Positions 1-7,968 of a stretch of 64,000 nt of DNA are shown here, one piece after another. Source of the DNA: Microcaldota archaeon (lineage in GTDB: Archaea; Micrarchaeota; Micrarchaeia; Micrarchaeales; Micrarchaeaceae). Positions within the stretch are counted from its first letter, which is position 1. Each line of letters opens with the position of its first letter. The notes beneath the pieces are model-generated. The model ran no database searches, was not told the DNA's origin, and saw only the letters and a program-made list of their open reading frames with translations. Made by a program: the position numbers and the translations under genes. The stretch lies in contig JAJZAB010000001.1 in NCBI GenBank assembly GCA_021799635.1, forward strand, positions 346,505 through 410,504, in the 5' to 3' direction.

Positions 1-2
1 CT

Positions 3-404
3 GCAGGATCCCAGAAGCCGATATCTTCTACAGTGCCGCAGCAAGCAACCATAAATAACCAGAAATACTTTATAATAAGGTATAGGGCAGGCAGCGGTCC
101 AACCGCTGAGCAGAGTGCTGGCATAGCAAAAGGGTTAGGTGCGGTTCAGCTCAGTTACGATGAAGCGAAGGGATACATGCAAAGCCTAGAGTTTTTTTCC
201 AAATTTGTCAACTCTTTCAAGGAAGGCGATAGTGCACATCTGAAGAACGATAAAGGGGAACAAGAAGGCACGTCTACCCTGATGTACAGGGACAGCCAAT
301 GGATTTCCTTCATCAAAGTGCCATCAACCACAAAGGCAAACGCCGTAGTGATAAAAATGGCAGACAAGGACGCACAGATGCTCCGCACAAGCAACGATAT
401 CTAG
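3..404 (+). CDS. Hypothetical protein, 5' end outside window
   Basis: The frame is open from the first bases of the window to a TAG at 402-404, so the gene probably starts upstream. A GTG at 33 is the only internal start near the edge and would give 123 residues. The visible part is soluble, with no membrane segment or cysteine motif; it has a mixed charged middle (residues about 60-85 from the GTG) and a C-terminal segment of alternating hydrophobic residues. I do not recognise a family. It lies just outside the candidate integrated element that begins near 490. Confidence 0.5.
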   Translation, partial: AGSQKPISSTVPQQATINNQKYFIIRYRAGSGPTAEQSAGIAKGLGAVQLSYDEAKGYMQSLEFFSKFVNSFKEGDSAHLKNDKGEQEGTSTLMYRDSQWISFIKVPSTTKANAVVIKMADKDAQMLRTSNDI

Positions 405-490
405 CAGGTCGGGGATGCAAAGGAGACAAAGTCATAAAAGTTTGCCCTGAACTGACACTGTTTGTTGGGTCTGCAGTATTGAAACAGGGT

Positions 491-512
491 GGTGGGTTTG
501 AACCCGCAACCT
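491..512 (-). repeat. tRNA T-arm-like box, possible attachment-site copy
   Basis: Read on the minus strand, this stretch is GGTTGCGGGTTCAAACCCACC, close to the T-arm of the tRNA-Arg at 3934-4038 (GGTCGCGGGTTCAAATCCCGCC). It differs by two substitutions and one missing loop base, in the same orientation. No acceptor stem or anticodon arm can be built around it, so it is not a working tRNA. It may be the distal att copy of an element integrated at the tRNA-Arg. T-arms resemble each other, so homology is inferred. Confidence 0.35.
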
Positions 513-525
513 ACCGAAGCGCTAG

Positions 526-570
526 AATTTACGCCGTAAATTTCCGACTCTGTAAAATGATCCATTTTAC
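526..570. repeat. Two adjacent perfect hairpins
   Basis: AATTTAC-gcc-GTAAATT (526-542) and GTAAAATG-atc-CATTTTAC (552-570) are two perfect inverted repeats, each with a 3-nt loop, only 9 nt apart. They lie in the non-coding 405-658 stretch, downstream (on the minus strand) of a TATA-like tatttaaag at about 617-625 minus. They could be transcript ends or parts of a small RNA; nothing here decides. Confidence 0.55.
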
Positions 571-658
571 GCAACCTCAATCGAACTCGACATTCCAAGC
601 AGAATATGAAAACTGAACTTTAAATACCGAGCGGGTTCAGTTCTGGTGAAATCGAACC

Positions 659-2050
659 TTAAGTTTTCGCACCCATTGAATAATAAGCGCCTCTGTACTT
701 TCCAACCTTTTTAATCTTGCCTTGTTTTACTAATTCGTTTAAGTCATTTGTCGCCGTAGGTTGAGATACACTAAACATCTTTGCATATTCGGCACTTTTT
801 ATGGTGTGTTTCTCTTTAAGATAGCTTAAAGCTTGTTTTTGTCTTTCATTTTCAAAGTTGATAGGAAGCACCCTCCTTGAACTCCTCTCATTATAAAGTA
901 TTATCCTGAAGCTGTTCCCCAAAAAGTTAAACTCCGGATCTGGCATACCGTGCTCTCGCATTGACTTCCTTATTAACCTGATTCCCAACCCTAAACCTTC
1001 TCCGTAGCCGAGAACTTGTAGCATTTGATAGCAGATTGGATTTCTATGCTGTGGTGTCTTATCCCAGTTTTTAATTGTCTGCCCGTATAAGAGCCCTCCA
1101 GGATTTGTAACTTGCATCCTATCTTGGAAAATCTCAATAAGTACGCACTGGGTGTTGAAATAATCTCTATGTCCTAGCGCGTTTGTAATAACTTCTCGCA
1201 GTGCGTTTTCTGGATAAGTAATAAGCTCTTCTCTCTTTGTACCCACTATCGTATACTGTTTGCCGATGTTCGCTGAGACTAATATAAATGTTTTTTCTAT
1301 GAGTTCAGGTATGGTGCCTTCTAGTCGGTTATCGAATTCTATTTTATCCAAAGCCGGTTCTACTCCAGAGTATTTCACAACACGGACTTCAAGATTAGTA
1401 AAGAATAGTTTGGGATCTTTGGCAAAAAACATAAGTGCGACATTCTTAATGTAGAAATCACCGTCATAATTTGCTACATGAAGACCAGCAAGCATGCGCT
1501 TAAGTTTATCACCCTTCAAATTTTCCTCAGGTATATCGCGTAACTTAAAGAAAGTTCCCAATTTCTGTAGGTTGATATCATCCAATTTTGCTGCAGTTTT
1601 CTGCTCCTCAAAATCTAAAACCGCTCTATTTTTAAGGAAACTGATGAGGTCCTCCGCTTCAAGTCGTATATTTGTTGTACCTTGCCTAACATAACACCTG
1701 CCCTCAAAAAAACAAGCACTTTGCGATAGCGGGAATGGCTCAATTTTCACCGCTATTAATGTCTTTTCTTGTGCATCATCTTTTACGAAAGATTGTTCCA
1801 TGTTTGGTCTAGGTTTACAGCTGTCAAGTACCGATCTAAGTAGTTTTGACTCTTCGTCAGTGTCTCTAATCCCCAAAAGTTCTTTTTTGGCGTTGACACC
1901 AAATACTATCGTTCCTCCGCTTGAATTGGCAAACGCACATATGGTTTTTCCCACCTCTTTATCAACTTTTGTTTTGAACTCCGAAGTAGGGCTTTCCCAG
2001 TCTACAATCCACCTTTTAATTTCAGAAAATGTAACTACCATAAACATCAT
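659..2050 (-). CDS. AlbA_2-domain / winged-helix putative transcriptional regulator
   Basis: This 463-residue protein has the layout of the COG2865-type putative regulators. Residues about 20-150 form an AlbA_2 (Schlafen-like) domain with the typical SxxSEFK, FANSSGGTIVFGV and C-terminal YVRQGTTN signatures. Residues about 260-370 form the conserved central domain (NALREVITNALGHRDY, NPGGLLYG). The last 60 residues form a winged helix (SQPTATNDLNELVKQGKI). Start: the ATG at 2050; an internal ATG four codons later (MVVTFSE) is equally possible. Five phased 10-bp repeats lie directly upstream, so autoregulation is plausible. Such genes are common in mobile or accessory DNA, which fits the context. 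The family is confident; its target is unknown. Confidence 0.85.
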   Translation of the reverse strand: MMFMVVTFSEIKRWIVDWESPTSEFKTKVDKEVGKTICAFANSSGGTIVFGVNAKKELLGIRDTDEESKLLRSVLDSCKPRPNMEQSFVKDDAQEKTLIAVKIEPFPLSQSACFFEGRCYVRQGTTNIRLEAEDLISFLKNRAVLDFEEQKTAAKLDDINLQKLGTFFKLRDIPEENLKGDKLKRMLAGLHVANYDGDFYIKNVALMFFAKDPKLFFTNLEVRVVKYSGVEPALDKIEFDNRLEGTIPELIEKTFILVSANIGKQYTIVGTKREELITYPENALREVITNALGHRDYFNTQCVLIEIFQDRMQVTNPGGLLYGQTIKNWDKTPQHRNPICYQMLQVLGYGEGLGLGIRLIRKSMREHGMPDPEFNFLGNSFRIILYNERSSRRVLPINFENERQKQALSYLKEKHTIKSAEYAKMFSVSQPTATNDLNELVKQGKIKKVGKYRGAYYSMGAKT

Positions 2051-2159
2051 TTACTTTAAATTTACTTTAAGTTACTTTAAATCCAACCTATTTAAAGTTT
2101 TCGCTCGTTGCATAGGGATTAGATCTCAGGTTACTTTAAACGATTGCAGTTACTTTAAA
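2051..2159 (-). promoter_or_regulatory. Five TTACTTTAAA repeats, operator/promoter of the AlbA_2 gene
   Basis: TTACTTTAA(A/G) occurs at 2051-2060, 2062-2071, 2072-2081, 2131-2140 and 2150-2159. The first three are spaced 11 and 10 bp, one helical turn, and abut the start codon of the minus-strand regulator gene. The core TTTAAA also resembles an archaeal TATA element. Phased direct repeats over a promoter are typical of operators bound cooperatively; the bound protein is inferred, with the downstream winged-helix protein the obvious candidate. Confidence 0.6.
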
Positions 2160-2183
2160 TTTAAAGAATATTGGCATCTGCCC

Positions 2184-2582
2184 GCACAAAACCTCCGACG
2201 GAACGCCAAAAATACCCTATTTTTGTCGTCGAGGTTGTGCACACAAGGAAAATCATTGTACAACCGACTGCACTGCACTCAAACCTTATTAGAAAAGCCA
2301 GTCTGACTGCAGTAAAACTCCGTCGAGGTCCAAAAATGCTTGATTTTTGTCGACGGAGCACGGCAGACTAAGAATTGGTTGCAGTTCCGACTGCAGTGCA
2401 GTAATCCCCGCCTGCTTTGCAGGTTCGCCCTGTCTCTTTTGCCCCCACTCAAAAGCGACTACCTCTTCTCGATGAAACTTCTTCTCAAGAAGTTTCCACG
2501 GGTGCCCTTGAAACTGCTAGTTAGCTAGCTCAGAGCTCGTTGGAGCGTTCGGAAGCCCCTCCTGCGTTGGCAGGAGATGGGC
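2184..2582. repeat. Cluster of long imperfect palindromes and hairpins
   Basis: This non-coding stretch holds five hairpins. Two are related long ones: 2184-2240 (arms ending CAAAAAT / ATTTTTG, base ACCTC / GAGGT) and 2301-2367 (CTCCGTCGA..CAAAAAT / ATTTTTG..TCGACGGAG, with GTCTG / CAGAC further out). Three are perfect and shorter: CCTGC-ttt-GCAGG (2411-2423), GAAACTTCTT-ctc-AAGAAGTTTC (2474-2496) and CTCCTGC-gttg-GCAGGAG within GCCC / GGGC (2555-2582). Two direct copies of CCGACTGCANTGCANT sit at 2264-2279 and 2387-2402. No convincing ORF runs through it. It could be a replication or transfer origin of the element, or structured RNA. Confidence 0.6.
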
Positions 2583-2644
2583 TGGAGGAAAGGGTATGTG
2601 CAAAACTACAAACCTTTATCCAGATTTTGACTGTTTTCGACAGG

Positions 2645-2652
2645 TTTATATA
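2645..2652 (+). promoter_or_regulatory. TATA box for the 223-aa hypothetical gene
   Basis: The sequence tttatata lies 33 bp before the ATG at 2685. With the usual 25-bp offset, transcription would start about 8-10 nt before the ATG, so the transcript would be nearly leaderless, as is common in archaea. Confidence 0.55.
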
Positions 2653-2684
2653 CCTCATAAATCATTAGTTATTACAGTGATTGA

Positions 2685-3356
2685 ATGGCAACATCAACGG
2701 CAGATGCTCAAAGAATGCAGGCGCAGTCAGTAGCACCAGCAACGAGTTTGGCAAAGTCGAAGGACGTAGTGCAAAGTGTCAAAGAGGCTGGGCAGAAATA
2801 CGGTATTTATAATGTTGCAGGTTTGCCTTTGATGCAGGCAGATCAAAAGTTTGTGGAAGCCGCAAGGGGTGAAATCATTGTAGTCAGCACTGCCGACATA
2901 AAGTTTGTCAATAAGGAGGGCAAACCAATTGAGATAGAAAACGTCCAGGAGGGCTTTGCAATATTCAAGGACGGAGCTTACATGATGATATACACTAATG
3001 ACGACGCCAGAAAGGTTCCGTGGAACCAGAAGGCTTATTTCTATGATCAAACACTGAAGGTTATTAAAGAGGCGCAAGAGGCTCGAGAAGCAAGGCCTTT
3101 GCCCGTCTACGTCGGTTGCTACGACCTCAGCGACATGCCCGGGCTCGTCGTCGGTACGGGCATCTGGCCGTACGGCGTTGCTCGGGTGGCGCTGAAAAGC
3201 CAAGTAAGTGGCGAAACAAGCATAAGTGTGCCGCAACAGTTGCTTAGAAACAACGAAAAAGCGAGCGCATTGCTGGGCGAGATCCAGACCGACATGGAGT
3301 CGCTGCAGAAGAAAATTGAAAGATTGCAGGAGTTGGTAAGGCCAACAAACGAATAA
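2685..3356 (+). CDS. Hypothetical protein with C-terminal coiled coil
   Basis: This 223-residue soluble protein belongs to no family I recognise. The N-terminal 35 residues are Ala/Gln/Ser-rich and probably disordered. The middle (about 45-175) looks like a compact alpha/beta domain with a long hydrophobic-alternating core. The last 35 residues (EIQTDMESLQKKIERLQEL) form a heptad-like coiled coil, suggesting oligomerisation. Its own TATA box and near-leaderless start support expression. It sits inside the candidate decayed element, between the palindrome cluster and the integrase remnant, so it may be cargo of that element. Confidence 0.7.
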   Translation: MATSTADAQRMQAQSVAPATSLAKSKDVVQSVKEAGQKYGIYNVAGLPLMQADQKFVEAARGEIIVVSTADIKFVNKEGKPIEIENVQEGFAIFKDGAYMMIYTNDDARKVPWNQKAYFYDQTLKVIKEAQEAREARPLPVYVGCYDLSDMPGLVVGTGIWPYGVARVALKSQVSGETSISVPQQLLRNNEKASALLGEIQTDMESLQKKIERLQELVRPTNE

Positions 3357-3388
3357 ATACCGGCAATTTTTTATTATTTTTACCTAAG

Positions 3389-3429
3389 TTTGCAGGAGTG
3401 AAAACTCTGCAAAGCACGACAAAGTCGTG
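3389..3429. terminator. Two tandem hairpins between convergent genes
   Basis: TTTGCA-g-GAGT-gaaa-ACTC-TGCAAA (3389-3413, one bulged G) and CACGAC-aaa-GTCGTG (3415-3429) follow a T-rich run at 3367-3381 after the stop of the plus-strand gene and lie just past the stop of the minus-strand integrase remnant. Placed between convergent genes, they may stop transcription from either side. Confidence 0.45.
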
Positions 3430-3437
3430 GATTTAGG

Positions 3438-3878
3438 CTATGAGCCACACACTCGTCTATAGTGCTGGTAATCAAACAGATAAACCCTGTTTGCTGCCTT
3501 TATTCGTTCCGCATTCTTGTTGGCGAACTCTATTGCCTCTCTAAAGAGATCCGCCGGTATCAACAACGAATCCAACTTTCTTGACTTTTCGCTCATTATT
3601 GTCAGTTCCATCTTCTCAAAGTCGATGTTGCTTACGTGCAACTTTGTGACTTCTCCAATACTGAGACCAAGAAACGCCCGAAACTTGAAAAGAAGCCAGA
3701 ACTTGTCGTTCTTCACGTTTCTGAGGAAATGCTGCAGCTCCATTTCTGTGAAACCCTTATTTGTGGTTCCGTACTTCGCCTCTCTCGGCCTCCTGAACCT
3801 CCTCTCATAGTTCTCCCTCAAGGTCTTTCTCAGCTGCTCGATCTGACCCTTCGAGAACTGCCTGCTTGACTGGTCTAC
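3438..3878 (-). pseudogene. Truncated tyrosine recombinase (integrase) remnant
   Basis: From a GTG at 3878 the frame gives 146 residues; an internal TTG at 3821 would give 127. The stretch around GFTEMELQHFLRNV, AFLGLSIGEVTKLHVSNID and a following beta region matches the start of the catalytic domain of phage/XerD-type integrases. The first catalytic arginine, normally in a GLR motif, is replaced by Ser (GLSIGEV). The protein then ends (YLFDYQHYRRVCGS), before the HxxR box and the nucleophilic tyrosine. It therefore cannot be an active recombinase. It lies 56 bp from the 3' end of tRNA-Arg, the classic position of an integrase gene, which marks a former integration event. Confidence 0.7.
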
Positions 3879-3933
3879 TTACTCTAAAACAGCTCCGAAA
3901 TCAAACCCGATACTTTCCCTCTTAATCTTTAGG

Positions 3934-4038
3934 CGGGCCCGGCGGGATTTGAACCCGCGACCTTCAGCTTTCTTCATTACGAAAACTTTAAAAGCTCATT
4001 AGAAGGCTGTTGCTCTATCCAAGCTGAGCTACGGGCCC
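3934..4038 (-). tRNA. tRNA-Arg(UCU) with intron
   Basis: Read on the minus strand, a 7-bp acceptor stem (GGGCCCG / CGGGCCC), D-arm (GCTC/GAGC), anticodon loop CTTCTAA and T-arm (GCGGG TTCAAAT CCCGC) form a standard tRNA. The anticodon is TCT after U33. A roughly 29-nt insertion follows position 37, the usual archaeal intron site, after which the anticodon stem closes with GCTG. The discriminator base is G and CCA is not encoded. The integrase remnant abuts its 3' end. Confidence 0.88.
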
Positions 4039-4064
4039 TTCAGTTGGTATTTGTCAGGCAAAAC

Positions 4065-4826
4065 TTAATAACGCATAAGCTTGCGGCTTGCAGTTTTTCC
4101 TATCCTGAAAAACTGCTTTGTGTTGCTGGACAGAGCCTCTGCGGCCGCCTCGAAGCTTATGCCCTTCGCAGCCGCAACAATCATTATCGATTTCCTTACC
4201 GCAAGCGGGCTTGCCCCGACCACGGGCGAGTCGCTTTCCACAAGAAGGTTTTCCAGCCCTACCGACTTTATAATCGTCTTCCTCCTCCCGGATTCCAGCG
4301 GTGGTATAGAAATCATGCATCCAAGCCTCTCCGCCTCTTTTGATTCATCCACGCTGCCTTCGAAGAAGTGCAGGTGCGCCATCCCAAAGCCCCGTTCTTT
4401 TAATATCCCTATGACATCACTTATTGCACCCCTTGCGTGTATTGAAGCCGGCAGCCCGAGCTCGTCTGCCAGCGAAAGGAAAAAGTCAAATACCTTCTTT
4501 TGTCTTTCAATCATAAGCCTATCTTTGGATATCGTGTAGTCAAGCCCAATCTCGCCTATCGCAACCACGGAAGCCGCGTGCTCTCTTACAAGACCTGAGC
4601 AGAATTTCAGCTCGTCGTCGATGGTTCCGGAGCCGAGCTCCATTGCGTGCTCAGGATCTATGCCGAGGGCGGCGAACACATTCTTCCCGTCGGCTATCTG
4701 GAGCGTCCTTACTATGGATTTGGTGTCCACGGCATCGGTGATTATCGTAGATACTCCGGAGTCTATGGCGCTTTCTACAATCCCCCAGTTCTGGATAAGG
4801 TCAAGGTGGCAGTGCGAATCCGCCAT
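4065..4826 (-). CDS. tatD: TatD-family metal-dependent DNase
   Basis: This 253-residue TIM-barrel amidohydrolase of the TatD family carries the metal-binding HCHLD at residues 5-9, GEIGLDY in the middle, SIHARGA, HFFEG and the late ESDSP motif. All are expected metal ligands of a 3'-5' exonuclease/deoxyribonuclease. The frame continues upstream to 4907. I chose the ATG at 4826 because the family begins with the HCHLD strand and a TATA-like tttatac on the minus strand (about 4893-4902) would lie inside a longer protein. It is a single gene following tRNA-Arg; cell role is probably DNA repair or turnover. Confidence 0.85.
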   Translation of the reverse strand: MADSHCHLDLIQNWGIVESAIDSGVSTIITDAVDTKSIVRTLQIADGKNVFAALGIDPEHAMELGSGTIDDELKFCSGLVREHAASVVAIGEIGLDYTISKDRLMIERQKKVFDFFLSLADELGLPASIHARGAISDVIGILKERGFGMAHLHFFEGSVDESKEAERLGCMISIPPLESGRRKTIIKSVGLENLLVESDSPVVGASPLAVRKSIMIVAAAKGISFEAAAEALSSNTKQFFRIGKTASRKLMRY

Positions 4827-5018
4827 CTCAGTCACATCCAGCTGCAATTCCCTACTTATTACAGCCTGCTTTGTCTGCACCAGATCACTTAGTTGTATAA
4901 ATATCAATAGTATGATTAATAGTATTCGGGAACCCTGCGTATTAAAGATAAGTATTAATATCTTTAAATAAAAATGTTACTGCGGGCAGTGATACCTTAT
5001 AATTTAAAATGATGGCGT

Positions 5019-6272
5019 ATGGAGGCAACAGGAGCAGCTTTAGGAATAGACGAGCACAGTGCAGCAGACAGCGCCGCCCAAAATGCATACAGCGCACCGC
5101 CTGAGAATATTAAACACGACAATGCAAACGCACACAGCACAGCCATATACCACGCAACAGCAGAATCAAAGGAAATAAGGAAGATGGCGTACAGGAACAA
5201 TGTGCTTTCGATAATAGTAGTGGTCCTAATAGCTGCGGTGCTGGTGCAGGCCGTAATGCTGAACAGCCTTTCGAATTCCCTCAAAAAGTCAAACCTCCTA
5301 ATAAGCAGCATAGAGGCCACGCTCCAAAAGGACAGCTCGCTGTCCAGCAGCGCCTCAGCATCCAACACCCCATCCTATTCATACAACATCAACGGGACCC
5401 TGTTTGTGCCGCCTACATACATGTCAAACTATCCATCCATAACCCAGCAGCAGCCTTTCGGGAAGAGGCTAACCAACATAAACCAGCCGCTCAACTCCAG
5501 CGAGCTTTCAGTTATAAACAACGCGTCAGACGCGTATTTTGAGATAGCCGGTAATATGTTCCTAAACGGTTCGCTAAATAATTATGTGGGCGCCCCGAAC
5601 GTTTCCGTCAACCCATTCATTCTGAACGGCAAGCCTTCCGTTATATATCTGGGCAGCATAACCTGCATATTCTGCGGCGAGAACAGGTGGGCCATGGCCC
5701 TCGCCCTGGGCAGGTTTGGAAGGTTTAGCAGCCTCTACGAGGGGTACAGCAGCTTCGGGGACGGCAACCTGCCGACCCTGTACTGGAGGCCTGTCAGCTA
5801 CACGAATTCGACCGTGAACATCGGCAACTTCTACAACAGCAGCTACATCAACTTCCTTTCAATCGAAGACACCAGTCCGATAACAGGTGGATTCGAACTG
5901 CAGCCACTATCAGTAATCCAAAATGAGGTCAACGCTACCGCCGACCTGCCTTACATCGATGCAATTAACTACATAATAGAGCTCAACCAGTTCGCCGGCA
6001 CGCCGTACACCATATGGGGTAATTACCAAGTCGGAGGCGCCGATGCAGTTGATTTTGGCAACACAACCCCATCATCAGCACCCTTCCCCATCACAAACAT
6101 GACCCACGCCCAGGTACTAGCCCAGCTGGCCAACCCGAAAGACCAGTTTGCATGGACCGAATACGCAGGAGCAGACATATACATAGCACTTACCTGCGGC
6201 AGCATAAACAACACAGCCCAGATATGTTCGCTCCCGGCAATACAGGGCATAGAAAAGAAGATAGGTGTGTAG
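5019..6272 (+). CDS. DUF929-family membrane-anchored CxxC protein
   Basis: This 417-residue protein has one N-terminal membrane segment (about 60-85), after a 60-residue cytosolic Ala/Asn-rich tail, so most of it lies outside the cell. The exported part contains VIYLGSITCIFCGENRW, the CxxC signature of archaeal DUF929 proteins, which is thioredoxin-like in sequence pattern, followed by the family's ALGRFGRFSSL. Two further Cys sit near the C-terminus (TCGSINNTAQICS) and could form a disulfide. Several N-glycosylation sequons are present. The gene is followed with no gap by a small membrane protein, suggesting a functional pair. A role in extracellular thiol/disulfide chemistry is inferred from the CxxC. 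Confidence 0.8.
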   Translation: MEATGAALGIDEHSAADSAAQNAYSAPPENIKHDNANAHSTAIYHATAESKEIRKMAYRNNVLSIIVVVLIAAVLVQAVMLNSLSNSLKKSNLLISSIEATLQKDSSLSSSASASNTPSYSYNINGTLFVPPTYMSNYPSITQQQPFGKRLTNINQPLNSSELSVINNASDAYFEIAGNMFLNGSLNNYVGAPNVSVNPFILNGKPSVIYLGSITCIFCGENRWAMALALGRFGRFSSLYEGYSSFGDGNLPTLYWRPVSYTNSTVNIGNFYNSSYINFLSIEDTSPITGGFELQPLSVIQNEVNATADLPYIDAINYIIELNQFAGTPYTIWGNYQVGGADAVDFGNTTPSSAPFPITNMTHAQVLAQLANPKDQFAWTEYAGADIYIALTCGSINNTAQICSLPAIQGIEKKIGV

Positions 6273-6767
6273 TTGAGCTTAGGAGAAAAAGCTAAAACGG
6301 TGCTCTCTTCCATTAGGAAGGTGTATTCCATCAAGTACGCCGCGCTTAATGTCGCCGTTGCAATCGCATACTATATAATACTCGTTGAGCTGGTAAGGTA
6401 CCAGAACTACGGCATACTTGTATTCGGGGTGCCAAAGCTCCTCATCTATGCGCTCGTTGTGAGCTCTTCCGTAATGTTCACCATAGGGGTGTACTACACG
6501 GCCAGGCGGCTCGGCAGCATATCCAGGGCATCAGCAAGCATCTTCGGAACCATGGCTACGGTTTTCACAGGTGTAGTAGTAGGCTGCGGGTGCTCAGCCC
6601 CAATACTATTCGGAATAGGTTCGCTCTTCTTCAGCGCGGTCGAGCTGTCGGTTGCCGAGTCTTACATATCTGGTCACGGGGCGCTTATAGTGTCGGTGCT
6701 GCTGGCGATAAATGCGGTCCTGATAATATACTACTTTGGCAGAATATCAGCAGAAGACAGGGTTTAG
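6273..6767 (+). CDS. Small polytopic membrane protein with CGC motif
   Basis: The start is a TTG immediately after the TAG of the DUF929 gene, so the two are translationally linked. The 164 residues hold about four hydrophobic segments. The third begins VVVGCGCSAPILFGIGS, a paired-Cys motif at a membrane boundary. I do not recognise the family. Given the CxxC-bearing exported neighbour, the two cysteines could relay electrons across the membrane in the manner of DsbD/CcdA- or VKOR-type partners, but no sequence similarity to those was seen; this is inference from context. Confidence 0.7.
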   Translation: MSLGEKAKTVLSSIRKVYSIKYAALNVAVAIAYYIILVELVRYQNYGILVFGVPKLLIYALVVSSSVMFTIGVYYTARRLGSISRASASIFGTMATVFTGVVVGCGCSAPILFGIGSLFFSAVELSVAESYISGHGALIVSVLLAINAVLIIYYFGRISAEDRV

Positions 6768-6867
6768 CCGGAAAATACACATACGCAACACATCCTGAAG
6801 TCTCTGAAAACCTATAAAAACTTTGCAAGCACAAAGCCCACTAGGATTGATTTGCTGGATTGCTACA

Positions 6868-7950
6868 ATGTCGCAAAAAAAAGAGCCAGGTAGGAACGTA
6901 AAAACAGGATTTAGGACATCCATAAGCAGCACAGGGGCAGCCAAAGCTGAAAAAGCAGCTCAGCCGCTGCCTGGCGCGCCCCAGCGTGTGCAAACGCACG
7001 AGGAGGTCATAATTTCCAGGATAATGAAGAACGAAAGCACCAGGCTGGTCTCTGAAAACTCGCTGCTCTTCAGTTCGGTTATGTCAAACCTCACCGCTGG
7101 CCTTGGCACCCTATCCAGGAGGCACGGATCTCACATAGGCAGGCTTATTTTCTACGATATCAGCAAGGAGAAGCACTACATCTGGTATGAGGAAACGGTG
7201 TCAGACCTAATAAAGTTCTTCGAGCGCTCCGGGTACAGGGACATAACCTACAACGTATTTCCGGAAATGGTAAACATACAGATACACGACAAGCCGCACG
7301 TCAACCTTGGCATAAACCTGCATTCCTTTGAGGCCGGCATAATGTCCGGGTTTCTTACCGCTGCAACCGGCAGATACATACTGATGGAGGAGCTGGAATG
7401 CTCATGCAACGGATCAGACCACTGTGCATTCTCCACTGCTCACGCGAAAGCGTCCTACTACAACCAGGAAAGGGCAAAGATGGCAGTCAACCTATTCGCC
7501 AGCCACATCATAAGGCAGCTTGATAAGTCGGACAAGCGAGAGCCGGTGAAGGCTGCCCAGGAATACTACACCATATCGTCGCACACAATGCTTGACCGGG
7601 GGTATTCGGAAGAGATGGAAAAGATGGCCTACTACATAGGCAGCAAGGTTGGATACGGGCTGTTCAGCGGCAAGGCCAGGGAAGCCCCGGACAAAGCTTT
7701 CCTTGAAAGCCTGTCTGAACTGATAAAGCTATTAAACCTTGGTGAACCTAATTTTAAGAGAACCAAGCCGCTTTCAATGAACGTGGACTTCGGCAGCTCC
7801 CATTCAAGGAGCGAGATGGTAAGCATATCGCTGTCCCTAATAAGGGGTTTCATAGAGACTAAGCAGTTCGGAGACATCTCAGCCGCAAAGGAAGTAAGGG
7901 GAGGTTCTTACAGGCTAAGTATATCAGAGAACAGAAAGGGCAACAAATAA
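6868..7950 (+). CDS. V4R-domain protein
   Basis: A 360-residue soluble protein. Residues about 75-200 match the V4R (4-vinyl reductase) domain, a small-molecule-binding fold: a Gly-rich helix (GIMSGFLTAATGRYILMEE) followed by ECSCNGSDHCAFST, the conserved Cys-containing end of the domain. The second half is an uncharacterised alpha/beta domain. I chose the ATG at 6868 over the in-frame one at 6823, since the TATA box cctataaaaa (6811-6820) leaves no room for the earlier start. In other archaea V4R domains sit in sensory proteins; ligand and output here are unknown. SecY follows 18 bp later. Confidence 0.75.
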   Translation: MSQKKEPGRNVKTGFRTSISSTGAAKAEKAAQPLPGAPQRVQTHEEVIISRIMKNESTRLVSENSLLFSSVMSNLTAGLGTLSRRHGSHIGRLIFYDISKEKHYIWYEETVSDLIKFFERSGYRDITYNVFPEMVNIQIHDKPHVNLGINLHSFEAGIMSGFLTAATGRYILMEELECSCNGSDHCAFSTAHAKASYYNQERAKMAVNLFASHIIRQLDKSDKREPVKAAQEYYTISSHTMLDRGYSEEMEKMAYYIGSKVGYGLFSGKAREAPDKAFLESLSELIKLLNLGEPNFKRTKPLSMNVDFGSSHSRSEMVSISLSLIRGFIETKQFGDISAAKEVRGGSYRLSISENRKGNK

Positions 7951-7968
7951 TCAAAACAGGGCGTTTTA

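Larger units (their letters stand above)
491..3963. mobile_element. Candidate decayed element integrated at tRNA-Arg
   Basis: The segment is bounded by the T-arm of tRNA-Arg (3941-3963) and a degenerate copy of the same T-arm in the same orientation (491-512). It contains an integrase remnant next to the tRNA, an AlbA_2/winged-helix regulator with phased operator repeats, an unknown cargo gene and a 400-bp palindrome-rich non-coding region. This combination is typical of small integrated archaeal plasmids or viruses. Ends and homology of the repeats are inferred. The broken integrase implies it is no longer mobile by itself. Confidence 0.45.

Noticed and set aside
481-600. A second minus-strand tRNA gene with introns
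   Set aside because: Only the T-arm-like box fits. Its loop lacks one base, one stem pair is broken, and I found no matching acceptor 5' strand, D-arm or anticodon stem, with or without removing the two hairpins.
2161-2530. Overlapping ORFs of 62-168 codons in the palindrome region
   Set aside because: They lie on inverted repeats, appear on both strands in the same place, and have low-quality composition; the open frames result from the palindromes.
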